DNA of 64,000 nt from JBEBVQ01 sp037190845 (lineage in GTDB: Bacteria; Bacteroidota; Bacteroidia; Chitinophagales; Chitinophagaceae). Shown here piece by piece: positions 16,668-24,441 of the stretch. The stretch spans positions 62,001 to 126,000 of the forward strand of contig JBBCJI010000018.1 in NCBI GenBank assembly GCA_037190845.1, written 5' to 3'. Position 1 is the stretch's first letter. The number at the start of each line of letters is the position of its first letter. Position numbers and translations under genes: made by a program. The notes under the pieces were generated by a model, which saw only the letters and a program-made list of their open reading frames with translations, did no database searches and was not told the DNA's origin.

Positions 16668-17942
16668 TTATAACGGCTCCATTTCATTTTTCCGCTCACG
16701 CCGGCTTATCTTCTTCTTACGGCCTGTCTTTTTCCCCGACTCTGCAGATTCTGCCACTACCACCGGAGCAGCAGATTCCACAGAAGAAACCGCTACCCGG
16801 AATCCGGTAAGACTGTTCCGGTTATCCGGCGGTCTCAGACCGCGTGCAGACACCCTGCAAAGTGAGCCGCCACTACCCCAGCTACCACCACGCAGTACAC
16901 GAAAAGAACCGGCTGCAGGCCCGGAAGGGTTTTCAGACGGGCTTTCCTGGTAATAATCGCTGTTGTACCAATCACTGCACCACTCCCATACATTACCCTG
17001 CATATCATACAGCCCGAACGCGTTCGGCATCATAGATCCGACCGGATGGGTTGTACCACCGGCATTATCCTTATACCAGGCAACTGCATCAATACTGGTA
17101 TCGCTATACGCGGAAACATTTTTCCCGCCACCCCGCGCAGCATATTCCCATTCAGCCTCCGTAGGCAGGCGGTATTGTCTTCCCGATTGCTCCGACATCC
17201 ACATGCAATACCTTGCTGCATCATACCAGCTTACATGCACTACAGGGTGATCCCATTCGCGTGAGGTACGCCGTGCGCCTGTTATATCATGCTCCCAGGT
17301 AACCCCTTTCACCTTTTTCCAGGCGTTGCCCGCCCAGATATAGCTCCAGCCTTTCAGCTCCGCTGTAGTTTTATAACCCGTGGCCTGTATGAACTTCCAG
17401 AACTGCTCAACAGTAACTTCATACCGTCCGATATAAAAAGCACCAAGCTTCACCGTATGTACCGGCATCTCATCGCTATGCTCCCCGTCGCTGCTGCCAC
17501 CATCCTTGCTCCCCATCAGGAAGCTGCCACCGTCTACTTTCACCACTCCTGCCATCCTGTGTGCCAGGCTGTCCCGCAGCCAATCCTGGAAGTCCAGCTT
17601 TAGCGCCAGCAATTCCGGATATCTTTTTTGCGGATCCTTCTGCTTGTTTACTACCGTAAAGAACTGACGGAATCCTTCGCTGATCAATACCGTATCTCCA
17701 GGTACGGGATTCGATTTAAACCGCGCCACACTTGCCTTAACCTTCAGGTACAGCAGCGTAGCGTTTGATTTACCCATCGTTCGTTCTGCAAGTGCGATAT
17801 GCTCCAGAGCCCTGTCGTAGTTACCTGCACGGTAGGCTTCTTCGGCCTTACCGGAATAGGCGGCGACCATATCCTGGGCATCCTGGGCATTCAGTGTTGT
17901 GGCAATAATCGTGAAGAGTACTGCGGAAAATAACTTTTTCAT
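16668..17942 (-). CDS. SUMF1/FGE-sulfatase domain exported protein
   Basis: A 424-residue protein with a signal peptide (1-19), a TPR-like helical stretch (about 25-130) and a C-type-lectin-fold SUMF1 domain (about 137-395: GGSFLMGS, PVHTVKLGAFYIGRYEVT, RLPTEAEWEYAARGG, GNVWEWCSDWYN, RVLRGGSW, GFRVA). A Lys/Arg-rich tail follows. Genuine formylglycine-generating enzymes need two cysteines in a C-x4-C arrangement after GGS. Here GGSLCRVSAR has only the first, so sulfatase activation is unlikely. It is better read as a structural member of the family, which in Bacteroidota includes the gliding/T9SS proteins GldJ and GldK. It lies 20 bases downstream of the VCBS gene on the same strand. Confidence 0.85.
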   Translation of the reverse strand: MKKLFSAVLFTIIATTLNAQDAQDMVAAYSGKAEEAYRAGNYDRALEHIALAERTMGKSNATLLYLKVKASVARFKSNPVPGDTVLISEGFRQFFTVVNKQKDPQKRYPELLALKLDFQDWLRDSLAHRMAGVVKVDGGSFLMGSKDGGSSDGEHSDEMPVHTVKLGAFYIGRYEVTVEQFWKFIQATGYKTTAELKGWSYIWAGNAWKKVKGVTWEHDITGARRTSREWDHPVVHVSWYDAARYCMWMSEQSGRQYRLPTEAEWEYAARGGGKNVSAYSDTSIDAVAWYKDNAGGTTHPVGSMMPNAFGLYDMQGNVWEWCSDWYNSDYYQESPSENPSGPAAGSFRVLRGGSWGSGGSLCRVSARGLRPPDNRNSLTGFRVAVSSVESAAPVVVAESAESGKKTGRKKKISRRERKNEMEPL

Positions 17943-17962
17943 TAAGGGGGAATTTTACAATG

Positions 17963-20311
17963 TTATTCCTGATACCCGGCGATCTGTTGCTTTACAAAAG
18001 TACCGGAGCGGGTAACGCCACTATACCTGATATGACAAAAATAAACACCCGGTGAGAGATGTGCAATATCCACTTCAATATCGGTGTTCCCGGCCCTGCC
18101 GGTTCCGGCCCAGACATTCTGGCCCATTGTATTGGTAATAATAATCTCTGCCCCAATAGGAATTTTTCCCTTATCCATCCCGACAAATAATCGCCCGGTA
18201 GCAGGATTCGGATACAACAGAAGCATACTTTCTTCTGCCGGGGTTACCGGCTGAATCACAAGCGGCGGCGGTTGAAGGGTTGTGTCAACAAGCAACTCCT
18301 GTTTGTAAAAAGTAACGCCGCCAAACTCATTACCAATGATCATTTCATACTTACCGTCATGATCCACATCACCAATGGCAACAGACGTATGCAGTCCTGC
18401 AATGATCGAGGAGTAGTACTCATCCGTCCGTCTGAATCCCCCGGTATCTCTACCATGCTCAAACCCGTCATAACGATAAATGTTTCCCCGGTCGCTGCCA
18501 ATAACCAGATAATCCTTTCCCGCATTATCCATACGCCCGATAAAAGGAGCGCTTTTCCCATAGTAACCATTCACTTGTATGTCTCCCAAAGTATCTGTTC
18601 TGTACTTCAGCTTCATCTGTCCCGAGGTTCCGGTATTCTCATAGTAGTAAAGCGCCCCCATCATATAACCGATAATCAGATCAGGTTTACCGTCTTTATT
18701 CAGATCGTAAATACAGGGCATGGCATATTCGCCCACATTGATGATATTACCGGCAGTGTCTTCAAGCTTGCCCACATACTGCCAGTCGGGCTGTACATTA
18801 GCGGTTCCCGCCATGTTCTTATAAAACGACAGCGTACCGTCAGTATGCCCGAGCACCAGATCATCCGCACCATCCAGGTTCAGATCGCCGGTTGCGGGTG
18901 CAGTACCGCGGACATTCCGGGAAAAAACATTGAGCAGGTTGTCTGTTATCAGCGTGAATGATACATCTGCAGAAGATGTGCTGGTATTTTTATAATAAGC
19001 GAGTTTGCTCCGGAAAGTGCCATTGGACTGATAATATCCACCTGATCCGATAAGCAGGTCTATCACTCCGTCTTTATCATAATCATACAGCATGGGATAA
19101 GCTGCCGACCCATGATCAATCATCTGGTCTATCAGAAAAGTATCTGTCTGTAATGTGTATTCGGGGGACTGGGTAGTACCGGTATTTTTGTAAAACCATG
19201 CACACCGGTAGTTCTCGGATATATTTTCGAGACCGGGCGACAGTAGCAGATCTTTCCGGCCGTCCACGTCTGCATCAATCCAGAATGCCGCCGGCCCCCG
19301 TGGCAAGTTCAGCCCCTTCCACACAGTATCCTGGTAAACCATGCTGTCTGTCGGCCCATTATAACCCGGGGCGATCCTCCCGTTCCTTAAAAAGACCATA
19401 TCATTAAATGATTCATTTCCGGCCAGGCAATCCATATCGCCGTCTCCGTCGGCATCAAACAGACACAATGCACCTCCTGTGTGGGTAGGTTTATTGCCTG
19501 ATGTATCCTTCGCCGGCTTGTTCAGATAGCTGTTGTCGATATCACAGTTTGCCCTCAGCATATACTGCCGGTACCTGTCGTCGATGTGCTTTGCCTTGCC
19601 CCAGCAATTGTCTGCCAGCCGTACATTGATCGAATCACAGGGCAGACCGTCCTCTACCCGTGTATTCTGATAGAAAAGCACCTGGTTTAAATTACTGTAA
19701 GCAATAAAGTCAAGATCCCCGTCACCGTCTACATCTACAATAGCCGGTATGTCATTGGGATTGACATAAGCATTCACCGGGAAAGGCAAATAAGAAACAT
19801 TCGAATAAAACAGGTTCTTATAATACGCAAAGCACAACTCGTTGTTGGCATTGTAATACCCCGTGAACACCGCTATGCCCGTCATGGGTGCAATTACATT
19901 ATCGCCCAGGTGAAAAAGGTCTGCAATACCATCACAGTTATAGTCTGCCATGACCAGATAAGACTGCACCGGCGGAAAGTTCAATGCATACAAAGGCGTA
20001 TATTCATACTTCGGATTCCCCGGAGTACCTTTATTGAGAAAGGTTTTAACACTGCGATTGATACGTTCGTAAATGACCATATCATTCAATCCGTCATTGT
20101 TAAGGTCTGCTACAGAAAACTGCGGGTTATTGATACCACCTGCCCATGCAAGAGATTTCTCTTTGCCATGTGCATATACTTTTACAGAAAAATCTTCAAC
20201 ATATACCTTCCCCTGGAATTGCGCTTTTAATATCACAGGAGTTATTAAAAATATCCCTCCGAGAAAGAAAACATATGCGAAAGACAAAATATTACTGAAC
20301 CGCGTTTTCAT
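17963..20311 (-). CDS. FG-GAP/VCBS repeat protein with T9SS type A sorting domain
   Basis: A 782-residue secreted protein. A signal peptide (about 1-31, ending ILKAQ) is followed by many FG-GAP/VCBS-like blades with Ca-binding DxDxDG loops (DLNNDGLND, DYNCDGIAD, DVDGDGDLD, DADGDGDMD, DYDKDGVID, DLNLDGADD, DLNKDGKPD, DVDHDGKYE). This implies one or more beta-propellers. The last 80 residues are a type A T9SS sorting domain (LLYPNPATGRLFV, ITNTMGQNVW, LSPGVYFCHI, GTFVKQ). It is probably a surface-attached adhesin or matrix protein. The SUMF1-domain gene follows in the same transcript. Confidence 0.93.
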   Translation of the reverse strand: MKTRFSNILSFAYVFFLGGIFLITPVILKAQFQGKVYVEDFSVKVYAHGKEKSLAWAGGINNPQFSVADLNNDGLNDMVIYERINRSVKTFLNKGTPGNPKYEYTPLYALNFPPVQSYLVMADYNCDGIADLFHLGDNVIAPMTGIAVFTGYYNANNELCFAYYKNLFYSNVSYLPFPVNAYVNPNDIPAIVDVDGDGDLDFIAYSNLNQVLFYQNTRVEDGLPCDSINVRLADNCWGKAKHIDDRYRQYMLRANCDIDNSYLNKPAKDTSGNKPTHTGGALCLFDADGDGDMDCLAGNESFNDMVFLRNGRIAPGYNGPTDSMVYQDTVWKGLNLPRGPAAFWIDADVDGRKDLLLSPGLENISENYRCAWFYKNTGTTQSPEYTLQTDTFLIDQMIDHGSAAYPMLYDYDKDGVIDLLIGSGGYYQSNGTFRSKLAYYKNTSTSSADVSFTLITDNLLNVFSRNVRGTAPATGDLNLDGADDLVLGHTDGTLSFYKNMAGTANVQPDWQYVGKLEDTAGNIINVGEYAMPCIYDLNKDGKPDLIIGYMMGALYYYENTGTSGQMKLKYRTDTLGDIQVNGYYGKSAPFIGRMDNAGKDYLVIGSDRGNIYRYDGFEHGRDTGGFRRTDEYYSSIIAGLHTSVAIGDVDHDGKYEMIIGNEFGGVTFYKQELLVDTTLQPPPLVIQPVTPAEESMLLLYPNPATGRLFVGMDKGKIPIGAEIIITNTMGQNVWAGTGRAGNTDIEVDIAHLSPGVYFCHIRYSGVTRSGTFVKQQIAGYQE

Positions 20312-20559
20312 AAGAGTATCCTGACCGCCATGTTATTGTACAAAATAACGAAAAAAACGTTAGAGGTTACAGAAAATGTGGACAATGTGTTTAATGTACC
20401 CCATGTGTTGATCCGATCAGTCACCGGTAGCAGTTGTGATGAATGTGCTTGTAAAAATTCCCTCCTGCCACTAACGGTGTGCATACCAGATAATTTGGGT
20501 ATTGAGCAAAAACTATTGGAAAACCGGAACAGGAGCCGGATATTTGCAGCCTGAAAACA

Positions 20560-20631
20560 GGCCCTGTAGTTCAACGGATAGAATAGAAGTTTCCTAAACT
20601 TTAGATCCAGGTTCGATTCCTGGCGGGGCTA
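20560..20631 (+). tRNA. tRNA-Arg (anticodon CCU)
   Basis: A complete cloverleaf. The acceptor GGCCCTG pairs with CGGGGCT (G-U closing pair). The D arm is GTTC/GAAT. The anticodon stem GAAGT/ACTTT encloses TTCCTAA with anticodon CCT. The T arm is CCAGG/CCTGG with loop TTCGATT. The discriminator is A and CCA is not encoded. It reads AGG codons. A strong terminator follows 4 bases later. It marks the left edge of an AT-richer two-gene island. Confidence 0.92.
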
Positions 20632-20634
20632 CGA

Positions 20635-20675
20635 AAAAAGCGAAGATGCCGCGTTCTGCGGCATCTTCGCTTTTT
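20635..20675 (+). terminator. Terminator of tRNA-Arg(CCU)
   Basis: A perfect stem (20635-20652 with 20658-20675) with a 5-base loop: A-run, GCGAAGATGCCGC and its complement, then a T-run. It lies directly after the tRNA. Confidence 0.9.
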
Positions 20676-20716
20676 ACAGAATGTGGTTGTCCTATGGGTG
20701 GCTCTATCAACGGCAA

Positions 20717-20870
20717 CTATATACGAGTTGGGGCAGGGTTTATCAGAAGGGGGATGAGGAAGTGGACTCCGGGAATAGCAGGAGATTTCGCCCTAACCAC
20801 GCCGTCATCCAGAATCCTCATACACCGGGTTGCGTAATCATCCGATAATGACTATATCGGTAATGTGGTA
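20717..20870 (+). repeat. Diverged 150-bp dispersed repeat, copy A
   Basis: Aligns almost without gaps to the reverse complement of 56173-56324. Shared blocks include ATATACGAGTTGGG, GGAATAGCAGGAGAT and CCGTCATCC. Neither copy keeps a common open frame, so it is a non-coding repeat or the remains of a gene fragment. Confidence 0.65.
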
Positions 20871-21041
20871 CGGGTTTGTGCCTGATGCATGCCAGCCGTC
20901 ATGCCGTCATTTTTATGATGTTAAGTTTCCATAGTGATAAGCGCATTCATTCTACTTTGCCCCAACTTATATGTTAAACATCTGATTTACTCTCTTTAGT
21001 TTTACCCAACAGAATCACACATACTTTCTTATAAAAATATA

Positions 21042-21049
21042 TATCTTTG
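21042..21049 (+). promoter_or_regulatory. Possible -7 box (TATCTTTG) of the protease gene pair
   Basis: An exact TAnnTTTG match in an AT-rich stretch, 92 bases upstream of the protease ATG. No ideally spaced -33 TTTG is seen; TTTC occurs 13 bases upstream. Confidence 0.35.
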
Positions 21050-21141
21050 TTCAGTTTAATTTCTGTTGCATTTCCAAATTACCCATACAGATGATTACAG
21101 TATATAGTTCATATTATAAATTAACATTATAATAAGTAATA

Positions 21142-22230
21142 ATGCCAATCATGAAATATATTGTTTCACAATCATTGTATATATATAAAACCCCTTCCTC
21201 TCAATCCGAAAAACTGGGTATACTGTATCCCGGCTTTATCATAGATGCCACTGAAGAAACAGAAGGTGAGCTTTTACATGGAGAAAAAATATGGCTGAAG
21301 GACGCTAATGGATTTTTTTACTGGAAAGGAGCTGTAAATTTTCATGGTGAACAGGAACATACTCCAACAATAGTAAATTACAATGAATTATTATCGGACA
21401 TTCCTGCACACATACGTACCAATAAAGGAGCAGGAATCACAATCGCAATATTGGATACAGGGTGCATCAATCACCCTGATCTGGAAGATCGTATAGACTG
21501 TTTTTATGACGTGGAAAAAAACAAAGAGATATCTGTTCCTTCTGAGTATTACGATGGCAGTGATCACGGCACTTTTGTTGCCGGGTTAATGGCCTCTTCC
21601 GGAAGAACATCAGGAATTGTGGGTATTGCACCACAAGCAAGACTCATTATTATTAAGGTATCTAAAAGGTCTAACAACGGTAATGAGGAAGGATATCATG
21701 GCTATTCTGTATGGAAAGCATTGGAATGGCTACTGTCATTGTCTGCTAAGCCCAATATTATAAACTTAAGTTTCAATATCGATGCAGATACCCGTTATAA
21801 AGATAGAATAGGCAATGCATTATCTCTTTTAAAAGAATCGGGCTGCCATATTATAGCTGCGGCCGGAAATAACAAATCAATATTTGGAGAAAAAGGTATT
21901 CTGTATCCGTCAGGGGCGCCGGATGTCTGGGCGGCAGGGGCCATTTATGAAACATTTGAAACAACAGAACTTTTAAATTCACAAATAAAGTTTGCGGTCC
22001 CCTACGGACAGAACTATCGTTCACTTGGCAGGGAGCATTCTCCCTCTCAAAAACAAGGTTCCAGTTTTGCATCCGCAATTGTAAGTGCTGCAATGGCTTT
22101 AATAGAATCATATAATAAAACTCAAGGTACACCCGGTCTCCATGAGCTTTCTGATTACGTCACCCAATATGACGGCAGACTATACAATGAACAATTAAAA
22201 ATACATAAAAATGAAGAAACTACTGCTTAA
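21142..22230 (+). CDS. S8 (subtilisin-like) serine protease with N-terminal SH3-like domain
   Basis: A 362-residue protein. Residues about 5-65 resemble a bacterial SH3 domain (SLYIYKTPSSQSEKLGILYPG, KIWLKDANGFFYW). Residues about 95-330 are an S8 peptidase with an intact triad: Asp105 in AILDTG, His142 in DHGTFVAG and Ser308 in GSSFASA. The oxyanion Asn is Asn243 (AAAGNN). No signal peptide or propeptide is apparent, so as annotated the enzyme is cytoplasmic. The start may be the ATG at 21142 or the one at 21151. Its end overlaps the next gene by 20 bases, implying coupled expression with an exported partner. Base composition is visibly AT-richer than flanking genes. Substrate unknown. Confidence 0.88.
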   Translation: MPIMKYIVSQSLYIYKTPSSQSEKLGILYPGFIIDATEETEGELLHGEKIWLKDANGFFYWKGAVNFHGEQEHTPTIVNYNELLSDIPAHIRTNKGAGITIAILDTGCINHPDLEDRIDCFYDVEKNKEISVPSEYYDGSDHGTFVAGLMASSGRTSGIVGIAPQARLIIIKVSKRSNNGNEEGYHGYSVWKALEWLLSLSAKPNIINLSFNIDADTRYKDRIGNALSLLKESGCHIIAAAGNNKSIFGEKGILYPSGAPDVWAAGAIYETFETTELLNSQIKFAVPYGQNYRSLGREHSPSQKQGSSFASAIVSAAMALIESYNKTQGTPGLHELSDYVTQYDGRLYNEQLKIHKNEETTA

Positions 22231-24091
22231 CCTCTTTCTATTTTTGGGAATTACAACAAGTGCCCAAGACGTATTTAAAGACGCCATATTTCTAAGAAGT
22301 ATGTCGGAATATGAGGGAGAAGATTTCTCAATAAAATTAACAAAGGAAGTAATTATAACATTGTCGCAATATGATCTTGACACCTCTACTATCAAGAGGA
22401 AACCTTTCTTTGATTCTCTATATATCACTTTTACAGGAAGTTCTCAAGCGGCTACTATCGACTCCAAAAAATTGTTGTCTACCTTTATTTCGTCAGCCGG
22501 TAGCTTAGACGTTACCAATTTTGCATTAGGCTTGACGGATTTCCTGATAAAACGTGCAAAAACAGAGTTAAATACAGCCTTTTTCAAACGGTTGAACGAC
22601 GCATTAAAAGACACCCCTGTTCTAAATACGATGTTCCCCAATACAATAAAAATATTAGACGTTATAGGAACGGATATTTACCAGTATGATCTCTATCTGA
22701 ATAACCTGCGCAGCTCTTTTGAGAAAGACATCCAGGCATTGCCGGAAAACCTCCACAAAATTGCCAGAGACAGAAGGGTTGACGGCACATTGCTGTTGAC
22801 GCTTGATTTTTTAAACCAGGTTAAAGAAAACAAACATCCATCAGAATTAATTAAGTTTTTAAAAGACAACTCGTACGTAAAGGCAGTGAATCCGGATTTA
22901 CACCAAACCTTCCAGGTAGTTGACTTTTTAAGCGAATCGCTCAGAACAACCGAAGTAGACAGATATTGGGCAAGTCGTGAGGAACTCAATCAGCTAAATG
23001 ATCCCACTACTTTACGAATATATCTGGGGCTGTTGTATCAAAAACTTCAAAAACCCGAACATAAAACGAGTAATGAACGTATTGGTAATGCCTTAAAGGC
23101 ATTAGCCAGCAACATCAACCAGGCAGCAACCATCACACAATTTATATACCGTTTTTCGGAGGCCACCGATCTGATAGAAAATACCATAGCAAGCTATAAG
23201 AAACAAAGAAAAGAAATCCTTGAGAACATCCATCTTGACAAAAAAGAGCGCAACAAATTATTGTTTGAAGCTTCTTTTGACATTTACACCGCTACACTGC
23301 ATTTTATAGAGAACGTCTATACGATTGAACTGCTGAATATCAGAATAGATCCCTCACAAATGAATGCTGCCAAAGAAATTGTTGGACAACTCAGAGACGT
23401 GGGGCAAATAGGGATTTATCTCAACAACAAACAATATGCCGGTGCTATTTCACAAGCAGCGTTTGTATTAAATAGAATTGCACCTGACAACAACGAAACC
23501 ATCAGGAAGTTTATAAAGTATGGAGCCTTTATGGCAGCACTTATCGAAGCGGAAAATCCGGAAGAAGTGAAGGGAGCAATTGAAGCTGCAGCGCTTCCTC
23601 CCGGCAGCTATTCCATAAAACGGCATTCCAGATTTAATGTATCACTAAACGGATACATAGGTGGCTTTTACGGACATGAATCGATACACGGGGTAAATGA
23701 TAAATTAGCATTTAACAACCTATCAATTTCAGCGCCTGTAGGCATCTATTTCGGCTGGGGTTTATGCAAAACCGCTAAAGCCCCCTGGAGTCTGGGCTTT
23801 TTTATACCGGTAATTGATTTGGGAACAGTTGCATCATTCCGTCTTGGGAATAGTGAAGCGGAAAGTGTACCTACAATTCAGTTGCATCACCTTATTGCGC
23901 CCGGACTATTTATTGAGACAGGTATCGGAAGCACCCCACTCTCGTTTGGTGCCGGAGCACAAATTGGCTCCAGGCTCAGAAGCGTGGAACCCACCATAAA
24001 TGAAGTCGGAGATTTTTATTGGAGGTATGGTGTTACGCTCAAGGTCGACATTCCTATTCTGAATCTGTATTCCAGCCCGAAAAAAATATAG
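22211..24091 (+). CDS. Exported protein of no recognised family, partner of the S8 protease
   Basis: A 626-residue protein with a clear signal peptide (1-19, LLLNLFLFLGITTSAQ). Residues about 20-440 are strongly helical and charged, with no cysteines, repeats or catalytic motifs I recognise. Residues about 465-626 switch to alternating Gly/aromatic beta-type sequence (RFNVSLNGYIGGFYGHE, APVGIYFGWGL, LIAPGLFIETGIGS, FYWRYGVTLKVDI), which suggests a small outer-membrane beta-barrel or a beta-sandwich. The gene overlaps the protease gene by 20 bases and the pair is enclosed by two tRNA-Arg genes. AT-rich codon use sets it apart from neighbouring genes. The ORF is clear; no function is assigned. 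Confidence 0.85.
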   Translation: MKKLLLNLFLFLGITTSAQDVFKDAIFLRSMSEYEGEDFSIKLTKEVIITLSQYDLDTSTIKRKPFFDSLYITFTGSSQAATIDSKKLLSTFISSAGSLDVTNFALGLTDFLIKRAKTELNTAFFKRLNDALKDTPVLNTMFPNTIKILDVIGTDIYQYDLYLNNLRSSFEKDIQALPENLHKIARDRRVDGTLLLTLDFLNQVKENKHPSELIKFLKDNSYVKAVNPDLHQTFQVVDFLSESLRTTEVDRYWASREELNQLNDPTTLRIYLGLLYQKLQKPEHKTSNERIGNALKALASNINQAATITQFIYRFSEATDLIENTIASYKKQRKEILENIHLDKKERNKLLFEASFDIYTATLHFIENVYTIELLNIRIDPSQMNAAKEIVGQLRDVGQIGIYLNNKQYAGAISQAAFVLNRIAPDNNETIRKFIKYGAFMAALIEAENPEEVKGAIEAAALPPGSYSIKRHSRFNVSLNGYIGGFYGHESIHGVNDKLAFNNLSISAPVGIYFGWGLCKTAKAPWSLGFFIPVIDLGTVASFRLGNSEAESVPTIQLHHLIAPGLFIETGIGSTPLSFGAGAQIGSRLRSVEPTINEVGDFYWRYGVTLKVDIPILNLYSSPKKI

Positions 24092-24200
24092 CAAAAGGAG
24101 CACAGGAATCATCGTAACCTCTCTAAAATACCGGCATCACGGTATTGGCTGATCTGGTTATTACTGACATCTTTGTTTTATTCAAACTATCATTATTATG

Positions 24201-24243
24201 AAAAAACCACTTACCGGCGGCATGCCTGTAAGTGGTTCTTTTT
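24201..24243 (-). terminator. Terminator of tRNA-Arg(ACG), possibly bidirectional
   Basis: AAAAAACCACTTAC (24201-24214) pairs with GTAAGTGGTTCTTTTT (24228-24243). On the minus strand it directly follows the tRNA 3' end and ends in a T-run. On the plus strand it may also stop transcripts of the 22211 gene. Confidence 0.8.
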
Positions 24244-24248
24244 CAGTG

Positions 24249-24322
24249 TGACCTCGTCAGGATTCAAACCTGAAACCTTCTGATCCGTAGTCAGATGCTC
24301 TATTCAGTTGAGCTACGAGGCC
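24249..24322 (-). tRNA. tRNA-Arg (anticodon ACG)
   Basis: On the minus strand: acceptor GGCCTCG/CGAGGTC, D arm GCTC/GAGC, anticodon stem TCTGA/TCAGA around CTACGGA (anticodon ACG), T arm TCAGG/CCTGA, discriminator A, no encoded CCA. It would be the inosine-modified isoacceptor for CGN codons. It faces tRNA-Arg(CCU) across the protease island. Confidence 0.93.
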
Positions 24323-24383
24323 GTCCCTTCAACGGGAGTGCAAAGATAGGTACTGCCGGCTAACTTTGCAAACTCTTTTTCAT

Positions 24384-24416
24384 AAAAAGCAGGGCAGCCT
24401 GTCCAGGCTGCCCTGC
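24384..24416 (-). terminator. Terminator of the double-parvulin gene
   Basis: GCAGGGCAGCCTG (24389-24401) and CAGGCTGCCCTGC (24404-24416) form a perfect 13-bp stem. The A-run at 24384-24388 becomes the T-tail on the minus strand, 26 bases beyond the stop at 24442. Confidence 0.9.
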
Positions 24417-24441
24417 TTAATTCCTGTTAAACAGATACTTT

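Larger units (their letters stand above)
20676..21141. other. Gene-free stretch upstream of the S8 protease gene
   Basis: 466 bases. The first part carries a diverged dispersed repeat (20717-20870). The second part becomes very AT-rich and includes a TATCTTTG box (21042-21049). Short ORFs here overlap the dispersed repeat and have no coding signature. Confidence 0.6.

Noticed and set aside
16668..17942. Annotation as an active formylglycine-generating enzyme
   Set aside because: The second cysteine of the C-x4-C motif is replaced by Arg.
20646..20837. 63-residue frame after the tRNA terminator
   Set aside because: Spans half the terminator hairpin and the dispersed repeat; the frame is not kept in the other repeat copy.
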